The notes under the pieces are model-generated. The model was given only the letters and a program-made list of their open reading frames with translations. It did not search any database and was not told the origin of the DNA. Both the position numbers and the translations under genes were made by a program. Below, piece by piece: positions 5,848 to 7,221 of a DNA stretch of 7,221 bases (the first letter of the stretch is position 1; every line of letters begins with the position of its first letter). This DNA comes from Deinococcales bacterium (GTDB lineage: Bacteria > Deinococcota > Deinococci > Deinococcales > Deinococcaceae): positions 1-7,221 of the forward strand of contig JANYFS010000584.1 in the NCBI GenBank assembly GCA_025359705.1, read 5' to 3'.

Positions 5848-7197
5848 GTGCATACCCTAACTCATAAAATACGCTTAAAAACCACCCCAGAACATGAGAA
5901 ATTCTTCTCTCGAGCCTGTGGTGTGGCCCGTTTTGCGTACAACTGGGCTTTGGGTAAATGCAACGAAATTCGCCTCGAGACCGGTAAGAATCCCTCGATT
6001 CCCGAGTTGAAAAAACAATTTAATGCCCTCAAAGAAGTTGAATTTCCTTGGATTTATGATTCCCCCAAAGATGCCAACCAACAACCCTTCACCCATTTGC
6101 AAAAAGCCTGGAAACGTTTTTGGGATGGTGCAAAACAGGGTAAGCGTTTGGTCTGGAATCATAAGCAAAAGAAAGAACTTCTAGCCGAAGGGGTTAAAAT
6201 ATCGCAAATGAGTTTTGCGCCTACCTTCAAACGCAAAAAAGACAATCATCACAGCTTTTATCTCTCCAACGATAAATTTGCCCTCGAGGGGAAAAAGGTA
6301 CGGCTTCCTAAATTGGGCTGGCTCGAGATGACCGAAAAAGTGCGCTTTGAAGGTCGGGTGTTATCGGGAAATATCTCGAGGGAAGGCCAATACTGGTATA
6401 TCTCCGTGACTCTCGAGGTAAGTGATGCGGTCTACTTTAAGCCGCGTACTTTTGACGGGATTGTTGGGGTGGATTTGGGAATTAAACATGCGGCGATTCT
6501 TTCTACGGGTGAACCTTTTGAGAATCCTAAGCCCTACCGCACAGCCAAACGACGCTTAGCCATTCGGCAACGTCGGGTGAGTCGAAAACAAGAAGCACAG
6601 CTCGAGGGTATGGGACTAAAAGGAAAACCAATCCCCAGTGGAACCAAAATTCCCCAATCCAATAACCAAAAGAAAGCACAAACTCGAGTGAATCGGGTAC
6701 ACGCTCGAGTGGTGAATATTCGTAGGGATTTCCAACACAAAACAACCACCAAGATCATCCGCAAAAACCAAGTGGTGGTGATTGAGAATTTGTATGTGAC
6801 TGGAATGCTTCAAAACCGAAAACTCTCGAGCGCCTTGTCAGATGTGGGATTAGGTGAAATTCGTAGACAACTTGAGTACAAAGCCTTGAGATACCAAACG
6901 CTTATCCATGTGGCAGATCGTTGGTTTCCCTCGAGCAAGTTGTGTTCGGATTGTGGTTGGAAGAATACCGAGTTAAAACTTAGTGATCGAGAATGGAAGT
7001 GCTTCGAGTGCGGGGTTGTTCATGACCGAGACCTAAATGCGGCAATCAACCTAAGAAATCTTCTTTTGCTACCGAGAGGCCACTCGGAAAGTCACGCCTC
7101 GCCAGACCTTGAGGGAAGCCCAGAGATGGGATCAACTCGAGAGATGCCACCCGTTAGGGATGCAGGGCAGGAAACAAAACACGCTGAGAGTGCGTAG
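5848..7197 (+). CDS. tnpB: TnpB RNA-guided nuclease (OrfB_IS605 family)
   Basis: This 449-residue protein carries the full TnpB architecture. The N-terminal segment (HTLTHKIRLKTTPEHE, VARFAYNWALGKC) is the HTH_OrfB_IS605 region. The split RuvC site is intact: D209 in VGVDLGIKHA, E313 in VVIENLYVTGM and D395 in HDRDLNAAINL. A zinc ribbon is formed by C366/C369 and C385/C388. TnpB proteins use an RNA from the transposon right end (omega-RNA) to cut DNA next to a target motif and are ancestors of Cas12. The protein is longer than ISDra2 TnpB (about 408 residues), mainly through a low-complexity tail of roughly 45 residues after the catalytic NAAINL. The GTG start is preferred because the TATAAT promoter delivers transcripts to it; ATT at 5839 is the only other weak in-frame option after the TGA at 5827-5829. 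No tnpA is adjacent. Confidence 0.93.
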   Translation: MHTLTHKIRLKTTPEHEKFFSRACGVARFAYNWALGKCNEIRLETGKNPSIPELKKQFNALKEVEFPWIYDSPKDANQQPFTHLQKAWKRFWDGAKQGKRLVWNHKQKKELLAEGVKISQMSFAPTFKRKKDNHHSFYLSNDKFALEGKKVRLPKLGWLEMTEKVRFEGRVLSGNISREGQYWYISVTLEVSDAVYFKPRTFDGIVGVDLGIKHAAILSTGEPFENPKPYRTAKRRLAIRQRRVSRKQEAQLEGMGLKGKPIPSGTKIPQSNNQKKAQTRVNRVHARVVNIRRDFQHKTTTKIIRKNQVVVIENLYVTGMLQNRKLSSALSDVGLGEIRRQLEYKALRYQTLIHVADRWFPSSKLCSDCGWKNTELKLSDREWKCFECGVVHDRDLNAAINLRNLLLLPRGHSESHASPDLEGSPEMGSTREMPPVRDAGQETKHAESA

Positions 7198-7221
7198 ATT
7201 TATACACTTTCGGAAAGGCAG
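7060..7221 (+). ncRNA. Candidate omega-RNA (TnpB guide scaffold), right end cut off
   Basis: In IS200/IS605 elements the omega-RNA overlaps the 3' end of tnpB and runs to the right end, with the guide supplied by flanking DNA. Here the region encoding the low-complexity tail shows successive small hairpins. These are CCGAG/CTCGG (7072-7076 with 7083-7087), CCC/GGG with outer GC pairs (7146-7163), ACGC/GCGT (7181-7184 with 7192-7195), and CTTT/AAAG (7207-7210 with 7214-7217). The guide would lie past the window edge. The 5' limit is a guess. Confidence 0.45.

Larger units (their letters stand above)
334..7141. repeat. Highly iterated palindrome CTCGAG, 60 copies
   Basis: Copies start at 334, 782, 840, 863, 1255, 1282, 1300, 1564, 1635, 1741, 1793, 1838, 2106, 2187, 2250, 2257, 2462, 2586, 2725, 2740, 2826, 2908, 3046, 3163, 3181, 3503, 3532, 3598, 3625, 3743, 3967, 4003, 4083, 4119, 4257, 4374, 4399, 4541, 4556, 4635, 4817, 4934, 5087, 5186, 5264, 5366, 5502, 5817, 5909, 5974, 6283, 6322, 6375, 6412, 6601, 6683, 6704, 6825, 6930 and 7136. 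Chance predicts about two. Flanking bases vary, with T rare before and A rare after. The sites fall in all codon phases and in gaps. The role is unknown. Confidence 0.95.
5650..7221 (+). mobile_element. Solo-tnpB IS200/IS605-type element (ends uncertain, right end cut)
   Basis: An intact tnpB gene stands without a tnpA gene, as in IS1341-type derivatives of the IS200/IS605 family, which need a TnpA elsewhere to move. The left end is placed tentatively after TTGAT (5645-5649), the same pentamer used as the target motif by the Deinococcus element ISDra2, and before a hairpin at 5664-5708. No terminal inverted repeats are expected for this family. The right end lies at or beyond the window edge. 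The tnpB gene carries CTCGAG at the density of its neighbours, suggesting long residence in this lineage. Confidence 0.55.

Noticed and set aside
334..7141. CTCGAG copies as a CRISPR or tandem repeat array
   Set aside because: The repeat unit is only 6 bases, spacing is irregular (7 to several hundred bases) and copies lie within coding sequence.

Overview
The window looks like bacterial chromosomal DNA, probably from the Deinococcota (Deinococcus/Meiothermus relatives), with Chloroflexota as the main alternative. Grounds are the very large BTAD-STAND-TPR regulator, the solo TnpB transposon gene, and -10 boxes placed so close to start codons that the mRNAs would be leaderless. All of this is inference from gene style; there is no rRNA or other phylogenetic marker here. 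Base composition is moderate (near 50% G+C by eye), except for a very AT-rich first 150 bases and an AT-richer stretch just before tnpB.

Layout. 1-154: AT-rich, no gene seen. 155-744 (minus): a two-gene toxin-antitoxin operon, with a ribbon-helix-helix antitoxin overlapping a MazF/PemK toxin by 4 bases. 745-852: divergent control region. 853-4053 (plus): a 1066-residue AfsR/SARP-like regulator (winged helix, BTAD, P-loop NTPase, TPRs). 4177-4470: a small ABM-like dimeric alpha/beta-barrel protein. 4671-5510: a lipoprotein with an Ig-like middle and a C-terminal half resembling the extracytoplasmic domain of RskA-type anti-sigma factors, followed by a clear Rho-independent terminator. About 5650-7221: a solo IS200/IS605-type element with an intact TnpB nuclease gene; its 3' end probably doubles as the omega-RNA and runs to the window edge.

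The most striking signal is not a gene. The palindrome CTCGAG occurs 60 times by hand count, where about two are expected. It lies in all three reading phases of the genes, in intergenic DNA and in tnpB. It is nearly absent from the toxin-antitoxin block (one copy in the first 781 bases) and from the 5508-5816 transposon left flank. This is a highly iterated palindrome comparable in kind to HIP1 of cyanobacteria. Its distribution marks the toxin-antitoxin module as a likely newcomer and tnpB as a long-term resident.

Functional links are modest. The large regulator may control the small ABM-like gene and perhaps the lipoprotein downstream, all on the same strand. The toxin-antitoxin operon and the TnpB element are independent selfish or stability modules on either side.
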